Shown piece after piece: positions 37,953-49,751 of a stretch of DNA of 64,000 nucleotides (position 1 is its first letter; each line of letters begins with the position of its first letter). The notes beneath the pieces were generated by a model. It worked only from the letters and a program-made list of their open reading frames with translations, was not told the DNA's origin and made no database searches. Both the position numbers and the translations under genes were made by a program. Location: contig JAMXBB010000010.1 in assembly GCA_024138015.1 (NCBI GenBank), positions 54,476,351 to 54,540,350 on the forward strand, in the 5' to 3' direction. Source of the stretch: Lumnitzera littorea. Lineage: Eukaryota > Streptophyta > Magnoliopsida > Myrtales > Combretaceae.

Positions 37953-38515
37953 GAACTATCAGAGATAAGATATATCATTCCTTCATCAAGGAGTTTGATA
38001 ACTTCCTTTTCGACTACCTCTTTCATGTTTGGATTCAAGCGTCTTTGAGGCTGCATAACCGGCTTGCGGTTTTCTTCCATTAAAATCTTATGAGTACAAA
38101 AAGAGGGATTGATACCACGAATATCAGATATTTTCTAAGCAATAGCCCTCTTATGCTCCTTGAGTACTTTCAGCAACCTTTCTCTCTGTTCTTCTTCCAA
38201 ATTGGATGATATAATTACCGGTAATTTGGAGTCCTTCTCTAAGAAGGCATATTCTAAGTAATCAGGTAATTGCTTTAGCTCCAATACTGGTGGCTCCTCA
38301 ATCGAAGGTTTTAACTGTGCTTCCTTCCTCTTTTCAAACTCTTCAAACCCTTTCTCAATAGAGATAGGTTTATTTACCTCCAGTTGGGCTACCACCTTGG
38401 ATTTGACAGGATCTTCCGAAGCTTCTTCCATGCCTAATTGCAAGCAACTCTCCAACGGATCCTTAAGAAGAACTTCTTGCATATAACTTGAAACAAAAGT
38501 GTTAGTAATATCCAA
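37953..38515 (-). pseudogene. Element X: linker between protease and RT
   Basis: The open segment 38135-38515 (MDITNTFVSS...LPDYLEYAFLEKDSKLPVII) is the Athila spacer with LPDYLEYAFL and KHKRAIA-type blocks just upstream of RT. After a stop, 37953-38130 reads GINPSFCTHKILMEEN and a degraded EVIKLLDEGMIYLISDSSW, the entry to RT. Confidence 0.9.
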
Positions 38516-38533
38516 AAGGTAGCAAGTATCATC

Positions 38534-39364
38534 CTAATCGACAGACTTTTTCATAGCTTCTGAAATTTTAAACATGATCTCTTCATCTCCTACACGAAGA
38601 ATGAGCTTGCCATCACTAACATCAATGATAGCCCTAGCGGTGGCTAAGAATGGTCTACCCAGGATAAGGGGCAACTCAAAATCTTCATCCATATCCAATA
38701 TCACAAAATCAACTGGAAAAATAAATTTATCCACTTGGATTAATACATCCTCAATAATGCCTCTAGGATACGTCACAGATCTATCAACTAATTGCAAGCT
38801 CATGCGTGTGGGCTTAGGTTCCCTTAATCCTAGTTTCTTGAAAAATTTATAAGGCATTAAATTGATGCTAGCACCCAAATCAGCTAAAGCTTTGTCAATT
38901 AACAAATTACCAATATGACAAGGAATTGTAAAACTTTCTAGGTCTTTTAGCTTCTGAGGCAACTTGTTTTGCACGAACGCTGAACACTCTTCACCCAAGA
39001 TGACTGTAGAAAGCTCCTCAAGCTTCCTCTTATTGGATAACAAATCTTTCAAGAACTTAGCGTACTTCGGTATCTGTGACAGGGCATCAACAAGAGGTAA
39101 TTTAATATGCAGTTGTTTAAAGAGGTCAAGGAACTTATTGAATTGTTGGTCATTGCAATCTTGCTTGAGTCTTTGGGGATATGGGATAGGTGGTTGATAT
39201 TCCTTTGCCTTTGATGACTCTACGTCTTCCATTGCTTTCGTCCCCTCCTTGCTCTTACTAGTCTCCTTGCTAACCTTCCTCTCGGCATGCAACTCCTTCC
39301 CACTTCGAAGTGTCACTATCTTAACATGTTCCTTTGGATTGGGTTCTGTATTCCTCGATAGCAT
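38534..39364 (-). pseudogene. Element X: aspartic protease region (276-residue open segment)
   Basis: Contains KIVTLRSGKEL near the start, PPIPYPQRL, then IPCHIGN, and the active site LADLGASINLMP near 38865-38900; Athila-type proteases have D-L-G-A-S in place of D-S/T-G. Further down is LILGRPFLATARAIIDV, the second-half motif. Lys-rich N-terminus is the gag-protease spacer. The open segment itself looks intact, but no start of its own is expected since it is part of gag-pol. Confidence 0.95.
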
Positions 39365-40729
39365 TTCTTATGGTCTTTCAGATATTAGCTTCGCAAGTTG
39401 ACCAATTTAGTTCTCAAGGTTGCGATTGGAAGCCTCTTGATTCCTCAATGATGATTCAATGTTGGATAAGCGAGCCTCATTGCCTTGAATATATTTTGTG
39501 AGAAGTTCTTCCACACTGGACTTCTTTTCTTGAGGAAGAGGAGGTGGGAATGGTCTCTGAAATCCAGGTGGGCCAAAGTTAGTCTTCTACTGGCCTTGGT
39601 TTTGATTTCCCCATGAGAAATTGGGGTGATTCCTCCATCTGGGATTATAAGTGTTGCTTTAGGGGTTATTTTGTTGCTTGGGTGGATTTCTTAGATAATC
39701 TACCTGTTCTAGTTGTTCTTATGCTCCATACCTTTGCATACCAAAGTCATTTACATCCGATTGCACTTATTGAGGGCCAATAGAGAGTGCATCAATCTTC
39801 TTACTCAATAGGTCCACCTTGGCTACCAAAACAGTGGTTAAGTCCACATCATAAATTCCCATAGCCTTTTACTTGGCTCTAGTGCTTTCCTACTGATAAT
39901 TGTTCATCGCTATTCCCTCAATTAGATTTTGTGCTTGCTTAGGTGTCTTTGTGTTCAAAGTACCTCCTATGGATGTATCAATCATTTGTCTCGTAGATAA
40001 ATTAAGACCATTATAGAAGGTCTAAATTTGCATCCATAGTGGGAGGCCATGATGTGGGCACCTCCTGAGCAAGTCCTTGAACTGCTCCCAAGTGTCATAT
40101 AGAGTCTCCGCTTCCAATTGAGCAAAACAAGAAATATCATTCCAAAGTTTAGCAGTCTTTGCAGGTAGAAAATACTTCTCCAAAAATTTCTTTACCAATT
40201 CATTCCAAGTTGTGATTGAATTTCATGGTAGGGAGTTCAACCATTGTTTTGCTCTACCCCTCAAGGAGAAAGGAAATAGCCACAGTCGGATGGCATCATC
40301 CGTGGCTCCGTTGATTTTAAATGTATCACAAATCTCTAGAAAGCTAGAGATGTGAGTATTAGGATCTTCATCTTGGAGACCGTCAAACTGAACATATTTT
40401 TGCACCATTTGTATGATGTTAGGTGTAATTTGGAAGTTATTAGCCGCAACGGTTAGCCTTGCGATACTAGAGTCAGCTCCAATAAGTATAGGCCTTGAAT
40501 AGTCGGACATGGTCCGATTTGGTTCATTCTCATTGTTAACCCTGTGTGGTGAATCTTCTTGCACGATGAATTGAGTGTTAGCCTCTTTACCCTCTTCCTT
40601 AATCTCAACGATTGAATCGTCTTCTATGGTAGCCACAATTTGTCTAGGTCGCAATCTCAAATTTTGAAGGGCAGTTCTCTCAATTTCAGGATCGAGTTCT
40701 ACCAAATCTTCCGGATTGCTTCGGGTCAT
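39365..40729 (-). pseudogene. Element X: gag, broken
   Basis: The open segment 40223-40729 (168 residues) begins MTRSNPEDLVELD and shows the Athila gag signatures MSDYSRPILIGADSS, FVQFDGLQDEDPN-like and CDTFKINGATDDAIRLWLFP, then RGRAKQWLNSLP. The frame continues to about 39365 with several stops, passing KYFLPAKTAKL, DLLRRCPHHGLPLW and SNTYNPRWRNHPNFSW. I see no clear CCHC zinc knuckle. The start lies about 120 bases inside the PBS. Confidence 0.95.
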
Positions 40730-40852
40730 ACACTACAAGGGCAAGAAATACTTGATCAATTGCAGCTCTAGGTAATAAAAATAAATAATGAAAACAAAAG
40801 AAAAACAAAATGGTCAAAGTAATAAAGCAACTAGTATTGTTAATATTGAAAA

Positions 40853-40870
40853 TCTCCGGTAACGGTACCA
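40853..40870 (-). other. X primer-binding site (tRNA-Asp type)
   Basis: On the minus strand the sequence after the LTR is TTTTTGGTACCGTTACCGGA. The plant tRNA-Asp(GUC) 3' end predicts TGGCGCCGTTGCCGGGGA, the usual Athila site. All four differences are transitions. Confidence 0.85.
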
Positions 40871-40876
40871 AAAACT

Positions 40877-42098
40877 TGATATTAGACAAGTGCACCTATC
40901 AATTTTAATATAGCAGATGTGAGTCCGAGTCGATCCTCAAAGACTTCGAGTACTAATATTAACCTTATCTCTATTATCTAATTGGAAAATTGTAATGAAT
41001 TGAATGAATTAAAAATACTGAAATTAACAAACTAAACTAATTATGAGGCTTGATTAAACAATTTAGAAAGCAATAAAACTAAGAATGACTTTAAGTATGC
41101 AATAATGTATTTAGGAATTATTTTCCCTAGTGTTCAACGTGTGACCACTTAAAATATATTCAATTCAATTTCTATTATTCTTAACTGAAGGGATTTACAA
41201 TTAAAGTTAATACCTTTGTCAAGCATATTAACCCTAATCTTAAATTATTTATCGGAATCTCTTCACTTAGTAATATAATTTAGAATTACATTAATGTATA
41301 ATGAATTCCCACACAAACAATCAACTTTCCGAAAGAAACATGTATCTTATCTCTAAGTATACATGTAATTCTCTCCAATTATGCCAAGATCTTATTACAC
41401 ATGTAATTTCTCAATCATCATGCATAATATCATAAATTGATACTCTAGAAATATCAATCAACAATTAAACAACATAATTGAATTAAGAAAAGATAGAAAC
41501 TTTATTGAAAATTATAAATCAACCCAAGAGTCACATGAAACCCTAGGTTTCATAATCCTAAATACACGAATTCTAAGCTATCATAATGAAACTAAAAACG
41601 AGTTCCATCAAAAACATAAAATAAAACACGAAAAACTCCTTTGGCTGATGAAAAATCTCTCCAATCTTGAAGTTGGTGTTGCTTTCGCCTTTTGCTTCTC
41701 CTTCTCCTCAAGTCTCTTCTCTTCTCTAGTATATCTCTTCTTTTGAAACCCTAATATGTCCTTTTATAATGTATTGTAAGGTTTCTGTTTTCGTCACCAG
41801 ACACGGCCTGAGATACGATCATGTAACTTTTTGACCTTGGCAAATTTTCCTGGATGGACACAGCCTGAGGACACGACCGTGTCCTAGACTGTATAACTTC
41901 AAAACTTCATAACTCATTCATTTGAACTCCAAATTGAGTGAAACTTGATTCCTTTTCTTCGTTTTTAATCTAATAACACGTTCAAACTGAAATCAAAATT
42001 TTACTCAATTAAGTATCAATTTCTTTAAAGAAAACCAAAAATGTAAGGGAAATACTATAAAATCACCATATGAAATATGCTTAAAATAAGAATTATTA
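40877..42098 (-). repeat. X 5' LTR
   Basis: Pairs with 24901-26137; ends AATTATTA (CA now TA), followed by TSD GAACC. It has a decayed copy of the palindromic GGACACGACCGTGTCC motif at about 41869-41884. Confidence 0.95.
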
Positions 42099-44229
42099 GA
42101 ACCATCATGAACAGATCTAGAACGTGGGAAAACGAAGCTCAAAAATATGATAAAAGTGAATGAACAAAGTGAAAAGATCAACTAAAGCAAGTATAGTAAG
42201 CATATAAAGCCTAAAACTCAAAACTGAGCCTAAAACTCTCAAAACAAGCCTAGAACTTTAAGTTGGGCCTTCAATGAAATTCTGACCAGTACCTTAAAGT
42301 GTCAAGAGAGGTTGTTTTGAAGCCCATAAGAAATCCACCTAAGGCCCCATAAGCCCACCAAAGTCATTAACTTTAGTTTTAACAAAAAATAAGCCCATTT
42401 GACAACTTAAGCCCACTAAAGGGCCCAAGAAGTGGTTGTTAGCCTTAGGAATATAAATCAAAGTTATAAATCTGATCTAAAGGAGTATTTTAAGTCTAGG
42501 ATAAAATCTTAAGACCAAGTCGAAAGAATTCCTCAAGTTATCAAAAAGCCCATTTACCAAACAAGGTCTAAAAACACTCCAACACATGAGGAACGCTACT
42601 GTTCTGACCCATGGACAGAATTGTATACCTCATTTCGAAAATCTAACCTTACCACATTAAAATACACTTAAAAACAATGAAGATTGACTATAAGATCATA
42701 AAAATCGGATTTAAAACGAAAAAGTTATACGCGATTAAACTTTAGGTAAAAACCAGGAAAAATTACGAAAAGTAGTCAAGAATATAACTTAAGGAAAATT
42801 TACTTAGTTTCTTAAGTTTGTTTCAATTCCTTATAAAAATTATTTCAATGACCAGGGGACACTGTTTACGGAGACGACTTGCTTTTGGATTACTTTGATT
42901 GACCCACATGGTAGAGTGAGTAAATTCCCGATGACTCTTTACTTGATTGTGCTTGTAGAATAGATGCACCTAAACTTATATATATAAATTTGGATGCTTA
43001 TCGGATATGGGAGATGCATGTGTATGAATTTGTGGATGAATGTGTATGAATTTGTGGATGAATGTGATGACTTGTTAATTATATTTAATAAGGGGAATTG
43101 TTTGCATTATATATATATATGTGAATTGTATGGAATGAAATTGTCTAATTACCTTAAAAATCGAGATAATCACTTATCTGATTAAGAAATCAAAATGAAT
43201 CATGCATACCCCATATAGCATACGGATAACACCGACTGCCGCTTCACGTAGAAGATGGGAGGGGACTCATAGGAATACGAGTTTCCTGTAGGATTGGGCA
43301 CTAGCTATGCCGTCATATATATTGAGTCTTTGTCTTAAGCTGATGGGCTTACTAGGCGCTGGGAGATGCCAACTGTTGGTGAAAGGCCGAGTCTTATAAC
43401 TTCTGCTTAGGGCGTGTGTTTGTAGACTACGAGGGCCACCACACTGCTAGACTTGGGATTTTAAAAAGATATGATTTGATTTTGGTAAAGGAAGTATACA
43501 TATATATATATATATATGTATATATATAGAGTTTTGTTTTGGCATGAGCACGATAGTATAAATGAAATAAAACCCAAGGTCTAGAACCTAGATTTTGGTT
43601 GGGGTTGGTTAATTATCTCCAAACCCCGACTTCAGGAGGCGTAATTTTGAGTCGTATGCAGTTCCTAGGTTACTGCATGCGTTGTTTGGCATACTGATTG
43701 TTCATGCATTCATATGATTGTGCATCTAATAAATTTCTATCATGTGGTATTGACAAGAGTATTTATCTCACTAAGCATAAGCTTACATCCCTATAGATTT
43801 TTGTTAATGCAGGAGAACCTCTTCACCAATCCAGGCCGAGGCATGCCTATGGTAAGTCTTGTGTAGGGACGGGTTGAAGCGATCAGAGAGCGAAGAGGAC
43901 ATTTTGTAATAGATTATAGATATTTAGATACTTTTATGTTTTTGCTTGTAACTCAGATTTTATGCAGTTCTGTTATGAACTGCATTTGTTTGTAATATTG
44001 TTTTGGTGTGAGTTTCACAAGCCCACACGATTAGCTAATTTATAACATAGAGGTAATTTTAGATAAATTGCTTTATATTACTTGTCTATGGGCCTAGTGG
44101 TAACGTAGAGTGGAAAGAGCCTTGTGTGTCGTATGAAAGGCCTATGATCAGCATGGGGGTTGATAATAAACCTTTATACGGTACATAGCGACCTACCACG
44201 ACAACGATACTATTGGGTCTGATATAAGT

Positions 44230-45582
44230 GGTTAGCTCACATTGAAGAAAAGAGCAGCAACTTAGAAGAAAGTTGAGAAGCGTTGCCAACTTGATAGTTG
44301 AAATTGGCAAGCCAACACTCAAATGCCAACAACTCCACATAGTCAAGTGCCAGAAGCATTTGGCATGCCAATTGAATGGACTTCTTTCACACTCCAAGAC
44401 AGAACTGAACCATAGCAGTAGCCATGGCACAAGACAGCTAAGAACCAAGCTGAAGCGGAGTTCCAAGCCAAGATCAAACAGATTATTTGCAGCACCATGC
44501 TAGGCCAAGGATTACTAGTACAGCTGCAGCACCATGCTCCAACCGAGAGCCACCAAGCATTCATCAGCCGGGAGCTTCAAATTAGGACCAAGCATGCAGC
44601 TGGCCATGAACTATGTTGAACAGTAAACTCCAGCAGCAGCAACCTGCAATATGAAAGCCAAACCGAGTGTTTGATTGATGCTTTAACACAACTGCAGCAG
44701 GCCGAGAAGCTCTTCAAAGCACCGCAGCTCACTTCTCCTTGCAACTGCGAGCATCCGACCACACACATAGAGCAGCCCATCTTATGACTGAACAGAGTTG
44801 AGCGCCTGAATGGCGCTCTCCAACTTATTCCGAGCAGCAACTAAGTCACACTCGAGTAGCAAAATAGCAGTCCGTGATGAACTCTCCAAACAGCACTCAA
44901 GAACACCAAGCGACTTCAACTGCAGCAGCTCCTAGCAACTCCATTCAACACGCAACCAGCAGCTGATCAACAGAACAAGCTGCAGCGTGATGAACTCCGT
45001 GGACAAATAATTGAAGTAGTAGCAACTCCATGTGACAGTTGCTATGAATTGCAGCAGGCCACGGCATCCAACAGCAGCTTCTTGACTTCAAACCGAGCAG
45101 CTGTAGCAAACAATAGCAGTAGGCCAACATGAACAGCAGAAGTAGCCGCACATGACAGCCAAGAACTAAGTTGATGCCAAGAATTCCATGAAGCACAACA
45201 ACAGCAACTCGAGCTCCAAAGCCGTGAGTTTCAATTAACAGCTTCTTGAATGAGCAGAATACGTGGAGCTTCTTGAAAAAATTGTTGGAGCCACACATCT
45301 CAATTACTTAATCAAGGTCCGGCATAGGTTAGAAGAATTGTGAGGGCTAAAGACTATAGAAGCTATTGGTAATGAAGCAGAGTATATTTATCTTTTGTTT
45401 AAAAACAAAAAAAAAAAAAAAAAAAAAAGAAGAAGAAGAAGAAGAAAAGAGGCCGCACTTTGAAAGCACCTTGTCCTTAGAATCTCATCCAAGTTGCCGA
45501 GCAAAATGATATAGGGGGATGGGCCTTGTCCTCAAGTTATTAAAGCAACAGTCCGCAGCCCATGTACAGCTCAACACTAATG
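44230..45582 (+). other. V, middle part: CAG-rich, non-coding
   Basis: The composition changes to CAG/CTG-rich, GC-richer DNA with many CAGCAGC and GCTGCAG runs, right up to a poly(A)-(GAA) tract at 45401-45448. The same composition occurs left of Z at 22870-23209, so Z split one unit. Open frames on both strands (44086-44840 minus, 44273-44503 plus, 44945-45298 minus) carry no domain I know. Best read as the body of a long LTR; a retroposed transcript ending in poly(A) is an alternative. Confidence 0.5.
45401..45448 (+). repeat. Poly(A) and GAA tract
   Basis: A run of about 23 A residues (45406-45428) is followed by AGAAGAAGAAGAAGAAG. It may be the R-region poly(A) of V or a retroposon tail. 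Confidence 0.8.
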
Positions 45583-46082
45583 GCCTGTTCAATAAGGGGG
45601 AATGGCTCCATTCCCCCCTTATTCCCCAAGGAGCCTGTTATTCCCCTATTCAGTTGCTTTTAGATCCCTGGTATTTGATTTTTTGAGGAATCCGTTTGCT
45701 GCAACTTTGAGGAATCCAAATTCTTTAGTTGGTGCACCGAATCTGATTTCCTATTGTTCTCTTCTTGGCTCATTCCAAAAATACCCCCAACAAAAATAAA
45801 AAATGAGAGCAACTACCCTTTGATGAAATCATCCAACCTCACATCACTCTTTACTCCCTCCCACAAGATCAAGCCTTGGATCCATTCGCACTTGAGTTTG
45901 TAATACAAGTGATATGCCTTTTTAGAAGTGAGACAAGTGTTATAGAAAGGTGAGTACAAAGTGCTTGAAAGGTTACGCATCACCCTACAAAAGCTAATAC
46001 AAACACGATAGCAGTTTCGGTGGGCCAAAGTAATTCTAGCACAGCTAAATCTCTACCTAGATGAGACAGCTCAACACTTATG
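45566..46082. repeat. 17-base direct repeats exactly 500 bases apart
   Basis: ACAGCTCAACACTAATG at 45566-45582 and ACAGCTCAACACTTATG at 46066-46082 differ by one base. They bracket a 483-base segment that starts at the hairpin and includes the unrecognised minus-strand open frame 45813-46028. Confidence 0.7.
45591..45623. repeat. Near-perfect hairpin at the possible H left end
   Basis: AATAAGGGGGAATGG at 45591-45605 pairs with CCATTCCCCCCTTATT at 45608-45623, with a two-base loop and one extra C. Confidence 0.8.
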
Positions 46083-46191
46083 TATGTTTGGGACCTTGTT
46101 ATTTGTGTCTATTGTCTGCTTTTTTTGTGTGCATGTTGCTTGTTTGAACTTCTTAGTTGTCATCTTCTATGGATCCAAGGCTTGATCTTGT
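45863..46191. repeat. 23-base perfect inverted repeat
   Basis: ACAAGATCAAGCCTTGGATC (from 45863) is complementary over 23 bases to the stretch at 46169-46191. The arms are 283 bases apart; one lies in the segment between the 17-base repeats and the other outside it. Confidence 0.85.
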
Positions 46192-48357
46192 AGGAATTGA
46201 ATTACTTTCTCTCCATTTGGTTTTGAACTTTTGAAGCATCCATCAAATTAAATTGTGCTTATTTAGGAAAGAGAACTGAGGCATATTTTTTCCATTTTAT
46301 AAAGTAGAGTTTTCACCCATTCAGATAATGTTCCTGCTTTACCGTATTTTAGTTGAATTAGTGTTTGCAATATCACCGATAACAAAATTCATCTGGCCTC
46401 AAAGCTATCATTTGCCATTAAAGGAACAAATGAGAATGATTGGAATTTCAAAAAATTGATTCTCTATTTTTTCTTGTTTCCTTTATTCTTTTGTTTCTTT
46501 TGCATAATAAAATAGATTAAGTACGAAAAATTTTCACTAAGAAGTTAGAAAATGAAAATAACTAGAATAAAAGTTTTGAATTTTACGTACCTTTTTAATA
46601 ATTATAAGGAGTATAGCCTCCATACATTTCCTTTCCATTCTTTATCTCATTCAAAGGGGAAACAAAACAAAAGAAGCCTTTTACTGCAATATTTATTTAC
46701 TTAATTAATTATTTTTAATTTCTGGGATATAATTGTTGTGATTATTTTTATTTGGCATGCATCAAAATGATTTACTTTAGAGGGAAGTTAGTGCATGCAA
46801 TTGTACTTGCAATATTACATTACATGTGTCATAGTGATAGTGTGGTTGATGTTGAAGGTAAAGAAAAATATCAAACAATGGGGTAGGAGAAACATCACTT
46901 TCTAAATATCGATTTTCACTTTAGAAAAGGATTGAAGCTTGAGATAATAAACTGACTACTTGCTACCAATCTAATGTTATTTTATGCGATTGCCCATCAA
47001 TTGCGTGATTTGAGTTTGCAAATGAATTATTGACTATGCGTCCATGTGGACGATCCTCTTTACACATCATGATGCATCTAGCATGCAGTCTTGTGAATTG
47101 AATGGTAACCAGATAATAGGGTGTTTCATGTTGTTTGGTATGCATTTAGTTTTCATGATGGATTTAGCAGACTTAGGTCGGAACAATCTCCATCTAGTTA
47201 GTCATTCAGTCTAGTAAGTAATAAATTATTTTGGTTATATATGCTAATGATATGGACATGCTTATGTAGTGAATTTCATTTTCTTTCCTAGCCCTTAATT
47301 GATATGAATGGAAATTTTAATGCCTTGTAGTGGTTGATCAATTGACCTATTATGAGAACGAACTTTGATGAGAAAGAAAACTTGCATGCTTTGTCATAGC
47401 TTTATGGTTAGAGTACCGTGAAGTTACATATCGACTTATGTTCCAATTGTGCCCTTTAGCCTTGCATTCCTACTGACCTCGAGTTTGGTTGTACTAAATG
47501 AATTTATATCAACATCATGAATATATTAAGAGGCTAGTTCATAGCGATGATGTCACATGTATTGAGTAACTATGTCTGGATAGGTGTTCATTTTTTAAAC
47601 TATATGGGATGTTAGAGGGGGTAGGAGAGCTAAAGGTCAGTAGACATCTACTTATAGATGAGCAAGTAGCTATGTTTTTGTACATACTTGCTCATCACAC
47701 AAAAAATAAGATCATAAAGCACAATTTCAAGCGGTCCGATGCAATGATAAATCGATACTTCCATAGCATCCTGAATGAAACTCTTCATTTAAGTAATCGG
47801 CTACTTAAGAAGCTTGAATCCATTATCGACACTTGCTTCAATAGTCGATGGAGGTGCTTTAAAGTATATTCCCAACCCTCTTATAGCAATGTCCAATCTT
47901 TTTAATTCTCATACATAAGTTCCACAATGTAGGACACTAATGGTTTGCTTGTTGTGTAGAACTGTTCAAGAGCTCTAGACAGGACATACATCTCAATTAG
48001 AGTGCCAATGAAGGATAAATCGAGGTATAGAATATGTAAGAATGATGTTTGTAGACACCTAATTTTTGCCCTTCCATAATCTTAGTTTTTATTTTTACAA
48101 AAAAGGGTCTTAATTCAAAAAAATAATAAACAAAAAGTTAATAAAAGATAAAAATGATAAAAATTAACAAATAATGAAAATACAAAAAAAAAAATAAGAA
48201 AAGGAAAAGATTTCGTAAATTTTTAAGAAGTAATTTATATTAGGAATAATTAGTTTAATGTTAGTGTTAATTTTAGTTTAGTTAAAAATTTTTAGTTTAG
48301 GAATTCAGATAGTTTAAATATAATTTAATTGTAATGAATGTCAAGATACAAACTAAC

Positions 48358-48420
48358 AGCCTAACGGATAAGTAATGGAGTACTTGGGTGGATTTAGTTG
48401 GAGGTCACAGGTTCGAGTCT
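48358..48420 (+). other. tRNA-like (SINE-type) promoter segment in W
   Basis: GGTTCGAGTCT at 48410-48420 fits a polymerase III B box, and AGCCTAACGGATAAG at 48358-48372 is a weak A-box match at suitable spacing. No cloverleaf could be folded with confidence. It may be a tRNA-derived SINE head or chance similarity. Confidence 0.4.
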
Positions 48421-49246
48421 CAGTAGGCACCTATGTCAAAAATGAGATGAAATTATGACTTTATAAATTACTCCACAATCCCCACCCTCTAACGAATAGC
48501 AGCAGTTTACGATCGTTCTACGCAGCAGTAGATCCTTCCACGCAACACCAGATCCTTCCATGCATCCTTCTACACAGCAGCAGATTAGTAACCCACTGCG
48601 ACAGGCACGACAACACGACAATGGCAACTGGTGAACGGTTAGCCCCCCACTGATCTGAAAACGAACACGAGCACTCTCCTTATTACACGATCAGGTGAGT
48701 TTCGTTAGTTAGATAGTTTCGTTAATTAGATAGTTTGTTTTTTTTTTATTTATTACTTATTATTTGATTATGATTATTATTGTTTTTATTATCATGTTAT
48801 TAGTTCCTTGTTTATTTAATATAGTATATGTATATGATTGCATTAGTTTAGGAAATCTTCAGCTATTTAATATTATACATACATTAGATTAGCTTTTATA
48901 TTGGGTATATTCCCTGACATTGTTAATTCGCTTAGGAGGATAATTGTTAAATAGAAATAGTGTAGATGCATATTTATATATATATACATATATACATTCG
49001 TCTAAGATTCCTTTAGAATTAGTTTTTTTTAGAAATTCTCATATAGGAAATTATTTTTAGAAACAAAAATTAACAAAAGGAAAATTTTTTACAAAAAGAT
49101 TATAGTGTTTTAAGGAGTCTTTTGATCATTTACGAGTTAGGGCCCTTTATTTATTTATTTATTTATTAATAAAATAAATCAGTTAAACACGTAAACTCAG
49201 TCAGTTTTCAAAATTAAAATCAACCAACACGCTAAAGTTTTTTTTT

Positions 49247-49751
49247 GGAAAGAACTATGATCGTCTGATCCTGGCTAGCGGGTATGTACGTACTTTCGAG
49301 GCGACGATAAAATATGTAATTTTTCTAAATTAAAAAATCATTTTGATGTTGATAAAATTTAAAAAAAAATCTTTAATTGACTTCTTTTCTATGGTTAGAC
49401 ATCTTTTTCATAGTTTAGATGTCTTTTTCATAGTTTAGATGTCTTTTTCATAATTTAGATGTCTTTTTCATAGTTTAGATGTCTTTTCCATAGTTTAGAT
49501 GTCTTTTCCATAGTTTATATATCTTTTTCATAGTTTAGATGTCTTTTTAGGTTTTTTTTTTTATAATTAGGAATAAAAATTAGGCTTCTAGGGATTTTTT
49601 TTAATAAAAATAAAATGTTAATAAAAACGCAAATTCAACCAATCATTTTTATAAAAAGAACTAACATATTAAAGTTTTCGGAAAGAACTACGATCGTCTC
49701 ATCTCAGCTAGCGAGTACGTAGGCACCTTTGGGGCGACGATAAAATTTGTA
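49247..49751 (+). repeat. Duplicated ~70-base block in W
   Basis: 49247-49316 and 49680-49751 share GGAAAGAACTA.GATCGTCT, GCTAGCG.GTA.GTA and GGCGACGATAAAAT. The tandem array lies between them. Confidence 0.85.
49384..49552 (+). repeat. 20-base tandem repeat, about eight copies, in W
   Basis: Unit TAGTTTAGATGTCTTTTTCA; copies differ by one to three bases. Confidence 0.95.

Larger units (their letters stand above)
24901..42098 (-). mobile_element. Element X: near-complete Athila retrotransposon
   Basis: LTRs lie at 24901-26137 (3') and 40877-42098 (5'), with exact TSD GAACC at 24896-24900 and 42099-42103. On the minus strand the order is 5' LTR, tRNA-Asp-type PBS, gag, protease, RT, RNase H, [E2], integrase, tandem palindromic repeats, an extra ORF, polypurine tract, 3' LTR. 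Without E2 it is about 12.1 kb, in the range of Athila elements. The LTRs differ at roughly one base in twenty over the first 265 bases by eye, mostly transitions. Confidence 0.95.
23210..44224 (+). mobile_element. Z: solo LTR of the E family, split by element X
   Basis: Pieces 23210-24900 and 42104-44224. It starts TGTAAACCCTACTTTTAG and ends GGGTCTGATA (CA now TA), with exact TSD TAAGT at 23205-23209 and 44225-44229. Summed length is about 3.8 kb. The left piece matches 32919-34600 and the right piece matches 34600-36290 (both in E2), where the two halves are contiguous; this proves that X interrupted it at 24900. No coding domain of its own. Confidence 0.85.

Noticed and set aside
44086..45298. 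Several minus-strand frames rich in Cys, Trp, Ser and Leu
   Set aside because: They are antisense readings of CAG-rich DNA, without known domains or consistent extension across the Z insertion.
45406..45448. LINE 3' end
   Set aside because: No LINE reverse transcriptase or endonuclease code upstream and no TSD next to the poly(A).
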